In this document: positions 8,847 to 17,628 of the stretch, one piece after another | Layout: each line of letters begins with the position of its first letter | Numbering within the stretch: the first letter of the stretch is position 1 | Assembly: GCA_009782775.1 (NCBI GenBank) | Contig: WRIL01000005.1 | Location: 1-64,000 of the forward strand | Length of the DNA: 64,000 nt | DNA from: Desulfovibrionaceae bacterium | GTDB lineage: Bacteria; Desulfobacterota; Desulfovibrionia; Desulfovibrionales; Desulfovibrionaceae | Direction of reading: 5' to 3' | Program-made: the position numbers and the translations under genes | The notes under the pieces: model-generated | Told to the model about the DNA's origin: nothing | Database searches by the model: none | Seen by the model: only the letters and a program-made list of their open reading frames with translations

Positions 8847-11408
8847 ATGCAACCACTGCGCGTATTCAATGTAATCCCCAAGATCCCGTCTGAACTGGAA
8901 GCTCTCTGGAAAATCTCGCACAATTACCTCTTTGCTTGGGACAGTAGGCTTGCGGATTTATTCGAATATATCGATTCGGGACTCTGGGCGAAGAGCTACC
9001 GGAATCCGATCTGGTTTCTGAACCATGTCTCCCAGGCCCGCTATGAGGAGTTGCTTGGCGACGACACCTTTGTAAAGCGGGTGCAGCACGCGGATAAAAC
9101 TCTTGAAGAGTATATGTCCGCCCCGGAAAAACACCATCTGGAAGGGCAGGAGTCCGGGCAGCCGGTGGTGGCCTATTTCAGCCTGGAATTCGCCGTGGCC
9201 CTGTGTCTGCCCATATATTCCGGCGGCCTGGGCGTACTCGCCGGAGATCACCTGAAATCGGCCAGCGATTTGAATATCCCCCTGGTGGGCATCGGCTTGG
9301 CCTACCGTAACGGCTATTTCCGCCAGTACATGATGGCGGACGGCTGGCAACAGGAGCGTTACCCGGACTATGACTTCGAGCAGATGCCCATGCACCGCGC
9401 CAAGACGCCCACGGGCGAGAATGCCATAGCGCGCACGCATATAGGAGATCGCCCGGTGGCCGCCCAGATTTGGGAATGTAATGTGGGGCGCATCCCTCTT
9501 TATCTGCTGGATACGAATATTTCTGAAAATAACCCGGATTTTCGCGCCATTACCGCCAGACTTTACGGAGGCGATGATGAAATGCGCCTGTGGCAGGAGA
9601 TTCTTCTGGGCATAGGCGGAGTCAAGGCCTTGGATGTGCTCGGGTTGAAACCCAGGGTCATCCACATGAATGAAGGGCATTCCGCCTTTGCCGGTTTGCA
9701 GCGGATCCGCTCTTTCATGAAAAACGACAATCTGCCCTTTGAAGCGGCGGCGGAAGTCGCGGCCGCCGGCAGCGTTTTCACCACCCATACTCCGGTTCCG
9801 GCGGGCAACGATCGTTTCCATCCGGATCTGATGCGCAAGTATTTTACCGCTTTTGCCAAGGATATCGAACTGGATTTTAAGGCCTTCATGGGGCTGGGGC
9901 GGGAAGACCCGCAAAACGAGGACGAAGATTTCTGTATGCCGGTGCTGGCCTTGCGCCTTTCCCGCTTCAACAACGGGGTTTCCCAGTTGCACGGCAAGGT
10001 TTCCCGTAACATGTGGAGCAGGATCTGGCCGCAGTATCCCGTGGACGATCTGCCCATCGGCGCGGTGACCAACGGGGTGCACGGGCCTTCCTGGACCGGC
10101 CTGGAAATGGGTTTGCTTTATGATCGTTTTCTCAGCCCGGCCTGGAGGGATGACAACAGCAACCCCAAAATCTGGCAACGGGCGGAAGACATCCCGGATG
10201 TGGAGATCTGGCGGGCGCACGAGCGCCAGCGGGCCAGCCTGATTGATTTTGTGCGCAAGCGTTACAAGGCCCAGTTGCAGGCCCAGGGCGCCAATCCTGA
10301 AGATGTGAGCCGGGCTGAAGAAATCCTCAACCCGGACGCCCTGACTATCGGTTTTGCCCGGCGCTTCGCCACTTACAAACGGGCCAACATGCTCCTGATG
10401 AACCGGGATGAATTGCTCAAAATCATCAATAACTCCGCCCATCCGGTACAGTTTATCTTTGCTGGCAAGGCCCATCCCAAGGATAACGAGGGTAAGCAGT
10501 TGATGAAGGAAATCATCCGCATCTTCCGCCAGCCTGAATTCCATGACAAGACGGTCTTCATCGAGGACTACGATATGGAAGTGGCCTCCTACATGACCTC
10601 CGGCTGCGACATCTGGTTGAACAACCCCCGCCGTCCCCTGGAAGCCTGCGGCACCAGCGGCATGAAGGCCCTGTTCAACGGGGTGCTCCAGTTCAGCACC
10701 CTGGACGGATGGTGGGCCGAGGCCTGGAAACCTGACAACAGTCTGGGCTGGGCCATCGGCAAAGGCGAGGAGTACGAAGATTTCGCTTACCAGGATATGG
10801 TGGAGCTGCAAACCCTGTACAAGGTTTTGGGGGTGGATATCATCCACGAGTTTTATCACCGCGTTAACGGGGTGCCGCGCCACTGGACCAGGCGCATGAA
10901 AGACGCCCTGGTGGAACTGGGGCCGCGTTTCAGCTCAAACCGTATGGTCCTGGATTACATGCGCGACGCCTATATCCCCTCTTTCCAGAGAAACCTTGAA
11001 CTGTGCAAAAATGATTTCCAGGTGTCCAGGGAGCTTTCCGAGTGGCGCAAAGGCATCATCGCCAAGTGGAACGACGTGCGTATCAGCAACGTCCGTAGCG
11101 CGAACTCGGACAAACTCCTGGTGGGCGATCGCATTGAGGCGCGGGCCGATGTTTTTCTGGCAGGCATTGCCCCCGAGCATGTCAAGGTGGAGATCTATGC
11201 CGGCAAGCTGAGCCAGGATAACACCTTTGTCAGCCGGGACATCGTCCCCATGTGCGCGGAAGGCGGAATACGCGACGGCGCGCTGACCTATGTGGGGACA
11301 GTGCCGGCCGGGGATACCGGACGCTACGGCCTGAGCGTGCGCGTCCTGCCCATGCATCCGCTGCTTTCCAACCAGCACTTCGGGCTCATCCACTGGTCTG
11401 GTTTATAG
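8847..11408 (+). CDS. glgP: Alpha-1,4-glucan (glycogen/maltodextrin) phosphorylase
   Basis: Phosphorolyses alpha-1,4-glucan to glucose-1-phosphate. The 853-aa protein belongs to the GT35 form with an N-terminal DUF3417-type domain (FNVIPKIPSELEALWKISHNY). The pyridoxal-phosphate lysine is K607 in GTSGMKALFNG, followed by LDGWWAEAW. The C-terminal extension of about 100 residues is beta-rich. No other glycogen gene lies in the window. The ATG at 8847 has AGGGAGG upstream. The downstream GT4 gene is convergent, with only 23 nt between them. Confidence 0.95.
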   Translation: MQPLRVFNVIPKIPSELEALWKISHNYLFAWDSRLADLFEYIDSGLWAKSYRNPIWFLNHVSQARYEELLGDDTFVKRVQHADKTLEEYMSAPEKHHLEGQESGQPVVAYFSLEFAVALCLPIYSGGLGVLAGDHLKSASDLNIPLVGIGLAYRNGYFRQYMMADGWQQERYPDYDFEQMPMHRAKTPTGENAIARTHIGDRPVAAQIWECNVGRIPLYLLDTNISENNPDFRAITARLYGGDDEMRLWQEILLGIGGVKALDVLGLKPRVIHMNEGHSAFAGLQRIRSFMKNDNLPFEAAAEVAAAGSVFTTHTPVPAGNDRFHPDLMRKYFTAFAKDIELDFKAFMGLGREDPQNEDEDFCMPVLALRLSRFNNGVSQLHGKVSRNMWSRIWPQYPVDDLPIGAVTNGVHGPSWTGLEMGLLYDRFLSPAWRDDNSNPKIWQRAEDIPDVEIWRAHERQRASLIDFVRKRYKAQLQAQGANPEDVSRAEEILNPDALTIGFARRFATYKRANMLLMNRDELLKIINNSAHPVQFIFAGKAHPKDNEGKQLMKEIIRIFRQPEFHDKTVFIEDYDMEVASYMTSGCDIWLNNPRRPLEACGTSGMKALFNGVLQFSTLDGWWAEAWKPDNSLGWAIGKGEEYEDFAYQDMVELQTLYKVLGVDIIHEFYHRVNGVPRHWTRRMKDALVELGPRFSSNRMVLDYMRDAYIPSFQRNLELCKNDFQVSRELSEWRKGIIAKWNDVRISNVRSANSDKLLVGDRIEARADVFLAGIAPEHVKVEIYAGKLSQDNTFVSRDIVPMCAEGGIRDGALTYVGTVPAGDTGRYGLSVRVLPMHPLLSNQHFGLIHWSGL

Positions 11409-11431
11409 GCGGAGGGATGCGCTGAATTGCG

Positions 11432-12652
11432 TCACCGCCTGTGTATTCCGTGCAAGAGGTCCAATTGCACGGGCAGGGTTTTGTGCAGACTGTAATCTTC
11501 CAAGATGGTTCTGCGGGCCTCTTCCTGTAGCGGAGCAAGTTCCTTTTTGCGGGCCAGGGCTTCGCAGGCTTGCTCCGCCAGGGTCTGGGGGTCGTCCAGG
11601 GGCACGGTCAGCATATTACGTCCGGCCTGGGCTATTTCGCGCACCGGCTCGGTGTCGGAAGCCAGAAGGAGGCATCCGCAGCTCATGGCTTCCAGTATGG
11701 ACCAGGACAGGATGAAGGGCTTGGTCAGGTAAACGTGCAGGTCTGAGATTTGCAAGAGGCGGCGGTGCACCTGGTAAGGCTGGGAGGGCAGGATATGCGC
11801 CCGCCCTGGGGGCAGGGGAACTTCCTCCCGCAGGATTTCCAACCAACTCTGCCCGGCCGGGAGCTTCTCACCATAAACCACGGTGTCGTCTCCCATGATG
11901 ATCACCTGGCAGTTGGGCCTGGATTCCAGGATGGCCGGCAGGCTCCTGAAGAATTGGGGAAAGCCGCGCATGGGTTCAAGCCCCCGGCTGATATAGGTGA
12001 GTATCTCAGCTTCCGGGGGAATCGGCAGCCCAAGGGCCTGGATGATGGCTCCCTTGGCCTCCTGCGCCGGGATGAAAAAATCCGTATCAATGCCGTCGTG
12101 GATCACCGCGATTTTTCCGGTAAATTCCCCGGGCTGTTGCGCTTTTTGCCAATTGGTCGGGGTGACGCTCTGCGGGCAGTCCGCTAGGGCGTGCAGGCAC
12201 ATAAGGTTGATCGCCTGCTTCCCCGTCATCGCCCCGGGGTCTTCGGCGACCTTTTCGCTCAGATCATCGGGGTGGGTCTTGTTGAAGAACCATTCGCAAT
12301 AGTTCAGGCGGCGCGCCTTGGGGAAAATATCCGCGCAAAAGAAGCCGCACCCCCAGGCGCCGTGGTAGTAAATGGCTTTCGGCCTGAAGCCTTCTATGCG
12401 TAGCCGGAGCATGGCCGATGCGAAAATTTCGGCCCGGCGCAGGCTTTGAGAGGCGTCGCGTTCCAGGAGATAGGGGGAAGGCGGCGAGCTTTCCGGCACG
12501 CGCAGGAGCTCCAGCCGCACTCCGGGCAGGCGGACATCCCGGCGCTGCCCTTCGGCCAGGAAAACCACCCGGTTGGCCGGGTTTTTGGCCAGATGGATGG
12601 CCAGGGCGCGAAACTGGGCCGGGTAGTTATGGTGTAGGAAAAGATAATCCAT
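11432..12652 (-). CDS. Family 4-type glycosyltransferase
   Basis: A 406-aa GT-B fold glycosyltransferase. The C-terminal donor-site signature is SWSILEAMSCGCLLLASDTEPV, where the EAMSCG glutamate is the usual nucleotide-sugar contact; the N-terminal Rossmann half starts with YLFLHHNYPAQF. Donor and acceptor are unknown. It is monocistronic between convergent glgP and a divergent HD-GYP gene. A role in cell-surface or storage polysaccharide is possible, but the position next to glgP alone does not establish it. Confidence 0.8.
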   Translation of the reverse strand: MDYLFLHHNYPAQFRALAIHLAKNPANRVVFLAEGQRRDVRLPGVRLELLRVPESSPPSPYLLERDASQSLRRAEIFASAMLRLRIEGFRPKAIYYHGAWGCGFFCADIFPKARRLNYCEWFFNKTHPDDLSEKVAEDPGAMTGKQAINLMCLHALADCPQSVTPTNWQKAQQPGEFTGKIAVIHDGIDTDFFIPAQEAKGAIIQALGLPIPPEAEILTYISRGLEPMRGFPQFFRSLPAILESRPNCQVIIMGDDTVVYGEKLPAGQSWLEILREEVPLPPGRAHILPSQPYQVHRRLLQISDLHVYLTKPFILSWSILEAMSCGCLLLASDTEPVREIAQAGRNMLTVPLDDPQTLAEQACEALARKKELAPLQEEARRTILEDYSLHKTLPVQLDLLHGIHRR

Positions 12653-12761
12653 GTCTCTTTACTTCAATCATATCATGCTTCCTGTCAATCGCGCGGGCGG
12701 GGCTTTTTGCGTGTTCACTCCCAAAAGGCAACTAACTAAATTTATTCTTCTTTTTTGTCTC

Positions 12762-12790
12762 TTGAATAAGCCGCCGGGGGCGGATATGAT
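12762..12790 (+). promoter_or_regulatory. Probable sigma-70 promoter for the MBL-GAF-HD-GYP gene
   Basis: TTGAAT (12762-12767) and TATGAT (12785-12790) are separated by exactly 17 nt. A transcript would begin near 12797, giving a leader of about 47 nt before the ATG at 12844, which has GGAG upstream. Confidence 0.55.
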
Positions 12791-12843
12791 GCCGCCGAGA
12801 GGCGACAGCAGGCAGTCTGAAATGCTCTTAACTGGAGACCGGC

Positions 12844-14847
12844 ATGGATTTTATCCTTAGAGGGGTGCGGGGGAGTCTGGCTAATCCCAATCCCTTCAAC
12901 AAGCACTACGGAGCTAATACCCAGTGCATTGAACTGCGTTTAGGCTCCGGGGAATTGTTCGTCTTTGACGCGGGCACGGGCTTGCAATCCATTAACCGGG
13001 ATCTTCCGGACAGCGGCGAGTGCCGTCTGTTCATCTCGCATGCCCATGCCGACCATGTGCTGGGCCTAAGTTTTTTCAAGCCCATGTATTTGAAAGACTG
13101 GAATGTGCATATTTATATTCCGTCCTGGCAGCCCAATCTTTTGGAGCGCTGGTTTGACGGCACGGCCTTCCCGGTGCATTTTTCCCTTCTCCAGGCGAAC
13201 ATCAGCATACACCTAATTGAGGCGGGCGCGGAACTGGAGTTTAAGCTCGGGGACGACAAAAAGGCTCTGGTGCGTGTTTTTTCCGCCAACCATCCAGGGG
13301 GCGGCCTAGCCTTCAAGGTTTTTGCCGATGAAGAGGTTTTTTTGTATTCCGGAGATCACGAGATCACCACGGATGAGGATGTGCGTCTCCAGACTTCGGG
13401 CATGCTTCAGGGTGTGACCGTGGCCTTGGTGGATGCCGCCTACTCGCGCCTGGACTATAAAAAGGGCTGGGGGCATTCCGCCTGGGAGGACTGGGTGGAT
13501 TTGTGCCTGGAACAGAAGGTGAATTCCTTGATCCTGGCGCACCACGCCCAGGATAAGGATGATCCCTCTTTGGATGCCTTGCAGGAGACCTTGAAGGAAT
13601 ATGCCGTCCAGGGTCTGCATGCCGTGGTCGGGCGCGAGGGCATGCGTTGCCCAGTTGGCCGGGGCGCGGTTCCGGTCACGTTGCCGAGCGTCTGGCTGGA
13701 CGGCTTCATTGACAGCCTGAACCATGTAAAAGAAGAAGGCGCGGTTTGGGATCGCCTTTTGTCCGGGGCCAGGACGCTGACCAACGCCGAAGCCGGGAAT
13801 ATCTACCTGAGCGAAGGGGAGGAAATGGTCTTTGTCTGTGCCCACAACGATTTTCTTTTTCCACGGGATACGGCCCACCGGTATGCCTATGCCAATCTGC
13901 GCCTGCTCCGCTCCCCGGATTCCATTGTCGGCCAAGTGGCCTTATCCGGCGTCTCCATGAACTTGCCGGACGTGCGCAAGCTCGGTCCGGATGCGCCTTG
14001 CGCTTTTAATGACAGCTTGGACCGGAAAACCGGATACATAACCCAATCTGTTCTCGCGGTGCCTGTCTTCAACCACAAGCGCGATCTCCTGGGGGTGGCC
14101 GAGCTCATTAACAGCCTGGCGCCGGACGGAAATACCCCGCGCCCCTTTACCGAAAATATGCGCGAAGAGGTGGAGATGCTGGTGAGCAAGGCCGCCGCTT
14201 ACCTGGAGATTAGCCGTAATGTGCGGCGGAATATTTCCCGGCTTATGGGTATGGTCATGATGCGCGACCCCGCGGAGACCGAGGCCCATGCCCAAAGGGT
14301 GGGGGCCGTGGCCTCCGAGATATACCAGCGCTGGGCGGAAAGGCGCGCGGAGCCGCATGCGGCGCGGAGCCATTATCGCGTCCGGCTGCGTCTGGCCGCC
14401 ATGCTGCATGATCTGGGCAAGACGGGCATCCCGGAAGAGATTCTTAAAACCCCCGGCAAACTCACGGATGACGAACTTGAGATCATGCGCAAACACGCGG
14501 TTCTGGGGGCGGGGTTATTTTCCGCCGAACCGCAGGATATAAGCGATTTGGCTACAGAGGTCATCCACCACCACCACCAGAAATGGAACGGCCAGGGCTA
14601 CCCGGTTATGCCGGAAGGCAAACCCCTGGCCGGGGCGGACATCCCCTTGTCCGCCAGAGTGACCGCCCTGGCGGATGTTTTTGACGCGTTGGTTTCTCCA
14701 CGTTGCTACAAGGTTCCTTTTACCTGGGATCAGGCCATGGAAACCCTTTGGAAAGAGTCTGGGGAACATTTTGATCCGGAACTGGTGGAGTGCTTTTTTG
14801 AGGCCAAGGATGTCATCGCGCTGATATATGAACGCTACCCCGGCTAA
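12844..14847 (+). CDS. Three-domain signalling protein: metallo-beta-lactamase fold, GAF, HD-GYP
   Basis: A 667-aa soluble protein without signal peptide or membrane segment. Residues 1-275 form a metallo-beta-lactamase-type hydrolase with the metal motif HAHADH (66-71), later SGDH and a LAHHAQD histidine pair. Residues about 290-450 resemble a GAF sensor domain. The C-terminal half is HD-GYP: HDLGK at 522-526, HHHH from 575 and NGQGYP ending at 587, all residues expected of an active c-di-GMP phosphodiesterase. It probably lowers c-di-GMP in response to a ligand; the MBL substrate is unknown. It has its own promoter and overlaps the ruvC end by 4 nt on the opposite strand. Confidence 0.88.
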   Translation: MDFILRGVRGSLANPNPFNKHYGANTQCIELRLGSGELFVFDAGTGLQSINRDLPDSGECRLFISHAHADHVLGLSFFKPMYLKDWNVHIYIPSWQPNLLERWFDGTAFPVHFSLLQANISIHLIEAGAELEFKLGDDKKALVRVFSANHPGGGLAFKVFADEEVFLYSGDHEITTDEDVRLQTSGMLQGVTVALVDAAYSRLDYKKGWGHSAWEDWVDLCLEQKVNSLILAHHAQDKDDPSLDALQETLKEYAVQGLHAVVGREGMRCPVGRGAVPVTLPSVWLDGFIDSLNHVKEEGAVWDRLLSGARTLTNAEAGNIYLSEGEEMVFVCAHNDFLFPRDTAHRYAYANLRLLRSPDSIVGQVALSGVSMNLPDVRKLGPDAPCAFNDSLDRKTGYITQSVLAVPVFNHKRDLLGVAELINSLAPDGNTPRPFTENMREEVEMLVSKAAAYLEISRNVRRNISRLMGMVMMRDPAETEAHAQRVGAVASEIYQRWAERRAEPHAARSHYRVRLRLAAMLHDLGKTGIPEEILKTPGKLTDDELEIMRKHAVLGAGLFSAEPQDISDLATEVIHHHHQKWNGQGYPVMPEGKPLAGADIPLSARVTALADVFDALVSPRCYKVPFTWDQAMETLWKESGEHFDPELVECFFEAKDVIALIYERYPG

Positions 14848-15344
14848 ATATTAAATTTGCGCACCCGCCGCATATTCAGGTGACAGATGGCGGCAGCCAG
14901 GGCATCTCCGGCGTCTTCCGCCCAGCTTTCTTTCACCCCCAACAGACGCCCCACCATGAAGCTGACCTGGCCTTTTTCGGCCCGCCCGTTGCCGGTGAGG
15001 TTTTTTTTGATTAGGGAGGGTTCATAGTCAAAGACCTGGACGGCCATGGAAGAGCATATCCCGACAGCCGCTCCTCTGGCCTGCCCCAACTTGAGAGCGC
15101 TGGCGATATTTTTGCAGGTGAAGAGATTTTCTATGGCGGCCTCAGCTGGCTGAAATTCTTGCAGGATGCGGCTTAGCTCGGAGCAGATTTCTCCAAGCCT
15201 GGATGAGAAATCCGCGGCCTTGGGGCGGATGACCCCGCAGTTAAGCAGGCTGATAACCCCGGATTGTTCGCGGAGCACTCCCCAGCCTGTTTTTCGCGAG
15301 CCTGGATCCAGCCCGATGACCGTGTTTTCCCGCCGCCCGTCCAT
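14844..15344 (-). CDS. ruvC: Holliday junction endonuclease RuvC
   Basis: Cuts Holliday junctions during recombinational repair, together with RuvAB. The 166-aa protein keeps the acidic active site: D13 in IGLDPGSRKTGWG, the AIENLF glutamate, and the aspartate pair in DAGDALAAAICH. The ATG at 15344 is preferred over an upstream in-frame start because AAGGGGA lies just before it, and the length then matches the family. ruvA and ruvB are not in the window. Its stop overlaps the HD-GYP stop on the other strand. Confidence 0.93.
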   Translation of the reverse strand: MDGRRENTVIGLDPGSRKTGWGVLREQSGVISLLNCGVIRPKAADFSSRLGEICSELSRILQEFQPAEAAIENLFTCKNIASALKLGQARGAAVGICSSMAVQVFDYEPSLIKKNLTGNGRAEKGQVSFMVGRLLGVKESWAEDAGDALAAAICHLNMRRVRKFNI

Positions 15345-15516
15345 ACAGTCCCCTTGAAGCGCGATCCAGGCAGATATACCAGGAATCCTTAAAGCGCTCA
15401 AAATAATTTTGTGACGGCTTCCTCCGCTGTCGGCTATTGATTTTTATTTTGAATTACGGCAAATTAGCTAAAAATCGCTTGCGTAACATATTTTTGTTTC
15501 GGCTGGGGGAGGGTTT

Positions 15517-15792
15517 GTGAATAAAAGCGAATTGATTAAAGCCGTTGCCGATGAAAATGCCCTGTCCAATGAAGACGCCGTTGTGGTGGTGGAAACTTTT
15601 TTTGACCAGATGAAGGCCGCCTTGGTCGCGGGCAACAGGGTGGAGATCCGGGGGATGGGCAGTTTCAAGGTCAAGCATTATGCCGGGTATTCCGGGCGCA
15701 ACCCCAAGACCGGCAAAATGGTGGAAGTTGCCCCCAAAAAGCTGCCTTTTTTCAGGTCCGGCAAGGAATTAAAAGAATTTCTCAACGAGTAG
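15517..15792 (+). CDS. HU/IHF-family nucleoid DNA-binding protein
   Basis: A 91-aa histone-like protein (MNKSELIKAVADENALS at the N-terminus, then IRGMGSFKV and the DNA-groove arm YSGRNPKTGKMVEV). It bends or coats DNA as a dimer. HU versus an IHF subunit cannot be decided firmly, though the arm sequence GRNPKTG is common to both. Translation starts at GTG 15517 behind GGGGGAGGG. It stands alone: ruvC diverges upstream, and gmhB ends convergently about 110 nt downstream. Confidence 0.93.
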   Translation: MNKSELIKAVADENALSNEDAVVVVETFFDQMKAALVAGNRVEIRGMGSFKVKHYAGYSGRNPKTGKMVEVAPKKLPFFRSGKELKEFLNE

Positions 15793-15905
15793 CCCAGTAA
15801 CCGGCTTTGCCAATGGCTTTTAGCCTTTGCGTGCCCCTCGCTGCGAGACGTTGGCTTATTTCCGCATAATACGCAGCGGGCGGCGTTGTTCATGCCGTTT
15901 ATCCT

Positions 15906-16460
15906 TCAGTCTTCGAGGGCGCAGAAAGGAATGATTTCCCGGACATCGCGAACCGGGAGCGCGCCTGCCGGAAGGCCGGGGACTTCCCCTCCATCCTGAC
16001 GGAGGAAAAATAGCCTGCCGATTCCGGCGGCGCGCCCGGCCCGCATATCTGAAAGCGCATCTCCCAGGAGCAGGGAACGGGCGAGGTCCAGGCCGTGCTC
16101 GTGAGCGGCGCGCAGCAGCATCCCCGGAGCGGGTTTGCGTTCCGGGCTTTCCCGCCGGTATGCGCCCAGCCCGTGCTCCGGGTGGAAGGGGCAGTAATAG
16201 ACGGCGTCCAGATCCGCCCCCCGGACCAGAAATTCATCCTTAACCCAGTCCATCAGCCGGAGAAAATCCTTTTCACTGTATAGGCCGCGGCCTATGCCCG
16301 ATTGGTTGGTCGCCACGATCACCAGACGTCCGGCCTGGCGGGCGGCCCGGGCCAGTTCAAAGATGCCCTCCACAAAGATGAAATCCTCCCGGCGGTGGAC
16401 ATAGCCGCGATCAATATTGATCACGCCGTCCCGATCCAGAAAAAGCGCTGGAGTGGGCAT
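15906..16460 (-). CDS. gmhB: HAD-family heptose-1,7-bisphosphate phosphatase (GmhB-like)
   Basis: Likely removes the 7-phosphate of D-glycero-D-manno-heptose-1,7-bisphosphate on the way to ADP-heptose for LPS core. The 184-aa HAD protein has the nucleophile motif DRDG (D9, D11), the ATNQSGIGRG loop and RKPAPGM. GmhB normally has a zinc loop with two cysteine pairs; here C-P-F-H-P keeps the first half but the second cysteine pair before RKP is replaced by ESPE, so zinc binding is probably lost or altered. It is the last gene of the long minus-strand operon, 8 nt after minD-like. Confidence 0.85.
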   Translation of the reverse strand: MPTPALFLDRDGVINIDRGYVHRREDFIFVEGIFELARAARQAGRLVIVATNQSGIGRGLYSEKDFLRLMDWVKDEFLVRGADLDAVYYCPFHPEHGLGAYRRESPERKPAPGMLLRAAHEHGLDLARSLLLGDALSDMRAGRAAGIGRLFFLRQDGGEVPGLPAGALPVRDVREIIPFCALED

Positions 16461-16468
16461 GGCGGTTT

Positions 16469-17275
16469 TTATTTTTTATCCGTCAGGGACAGAGGAGGCC
16501 GTCCGGCCATGCCGGCGGGAAGGTTCCGCCGCAGGTTCAGGATCTTTTCCGCTACCTCCATGATATCGGCGGAGAACTTGGAAGAAGGAAACTCCGTGAG
16601 TGCGGGTTTCTGCCTGCGCACCGCCTCCGTCACCTTGGTATCGTTGCGCACATGCCCGAGCAGGGTGGGGGAAAGGCTCAGAAAACGCGAGCAGGCTTCC
16701 CGCAGACGCTGAAAGCTTTGCTCTCCTTCTTTGGCGGAACTGGCCTGATTGACCAGGATAAAATAGTCCTTGATTCCGTGTTTCGCGGACAAAACCTTGA
16801 TCAGGGCATAACAATCCGTGAGGGAGGTAGGTTCAGGGGTGAGCACGAGGAGGCGCACCATGGTCATGGCTCCGAAGCTGAGGACAGGGGCGGCGATGCC
16901 AGCCCCCACATCCAGGATGACAAAGTCATGGCGCCGCGCCAGCGGATCCAGTTTATCAGCCAGCATGGACGGGAGGGCGCTATCTCCGGATTGACTCAGC
17001 AGGCCTGAATTTGCCGGCAGCAGAAGCAACCCCGGAGGCACGCGTATGACCAAATCTTCCGCTCGCACCTCCGGGCGGGCGAGACTCTGGATATTGGCGT
17101 TCGGGGTCAGCCCCAGCAACACGTCCAGGTTGGCCAGTCCCAGGTCGCAGTCAACGAGCAGGGTTTGTTTTTTTTTCAAGGTCAGAGCCAGGGCCAGGTT
17201 CAGGGCCAGGTTGCTTTTCCCGGCCCCGCCTTTACCACTGAGCACGGAGATGCTCAAAGTCGCTTTGTCGGACAT
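16469..17275 (-). CDS. MinD/ParA-family P-loop ATPase
   Basis: A 268-aa deviant-Walker ATPase: the P-loop SGKGGAGKSN begins at residue 13, with LLVDCDLGLANLD (Walker A') and FVILDVGAGI following. The FlhG/YlxH/MinD-like type is known to position flagella, division sites or other cell machinery. No minC, minE or flagellar gene is nearby, so the cargo is unknown. No obvious C-terminal amphipathic membrane helix of MinD is visible; the C-terminus is proline- and lysine-rich. It follows the 108-aa gene by 26 nt. Confidence 0.8.
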   Translation of the reverse strand: MSDKATLSISVLSGKGGAGKSNLALNLALALTLKKKQTLLVDCDLGLANLDVLLGLTPNANIQSLARPEVRAEDLVIRVPPGLLLLPANSGLLSQSGDSALPSMLADKLDPLARRHDFVILDVGAGIAAPVLSFGAMTMVRLLVLTPEPTSLTDCYALIKVLSAKHGIKDYFILVNQASSAKEGEQSFQRLREACSRFLSLSPTLLGHVRNDTKVTEAVRRQKPALTEFPSSKFSADIMEVAEKILNLRRNLPAGMAGRPPLSLTDKK

Positions 17276-17301
17276 ATATTTATCTCCATCTGTAAATAGG
17301 G

Positions 17302-17628
17302 TCAGAGCGTTTTTCTTTTACGGGCGGGAGCGGACTGAAACAGAAATTGTTTTTCTTCCGGCCGCACCAGGAGGGCGGAGAGATCCGCCTTGGGAGCTTC
17401 CGCCTCGGGGCGCAAGGGCAGGAGGATCCATGAGCGCAGGTTGTGCTTGCGGGCCAACCCGGCCCATTTTTCCGGGGTGATTCCGGGGATCAGGCGGGCC
17501 AGGAGCATGGGTTCAGCCGCCGCCAGCGCCGGCTCCCCCGGCATGGAGGAGAGGTGCTCGCGCAACTTTTCGGAGATTTTCCGGATCTCCCGCAAGAGAT
17601 GTTTTTCCGTCTGGAATTCATTGGGCAT
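17302..17628 (-). CDS. Small conserved-context protein of unknown function
   Basis: A 108-aa basic protein that I do not recognise. It starts with a charged helix (KHLLREIRKISEKLREHL), has a middle segment LIPGITPEKWAGLARKHNLRSW that could be a small helical DNA- or RNA-binding fold, and ends RKRKTL. It begins 11 nt inside the end of prfB and precedes minD-like by 26 nt, so it is probably translated by coupling. There is no signal peptide or membrane segment. Coding status rests on the tight spacing and open frame. Confidence 0.6.
   Translation of the reverse strand: MPNEFQTEKHLLREIRKISEKLREHLSSMPGEPALAAAEPMLLARLIPGITPEKWAGLARKHNLRSWILLPLRPEAEAPKADLSALLVRPEEKQFLFQSAPARKRKTL

Noticed and set aside
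8958-10883. 641-codon open frame on the minus strand inside glgP
   Set aside because: It lies antisense to a clearly conserved phosphorylase, has no recognisable domain, and such frames are common opposite GC-rich genes.
15839-15878. Inverted repeat CGCTGCG/CGCAGCG after the HU gene as a terminator
   Set aside because: The loop is 26 nt and no T run follows, so it does not fit an intrinsic terminator.
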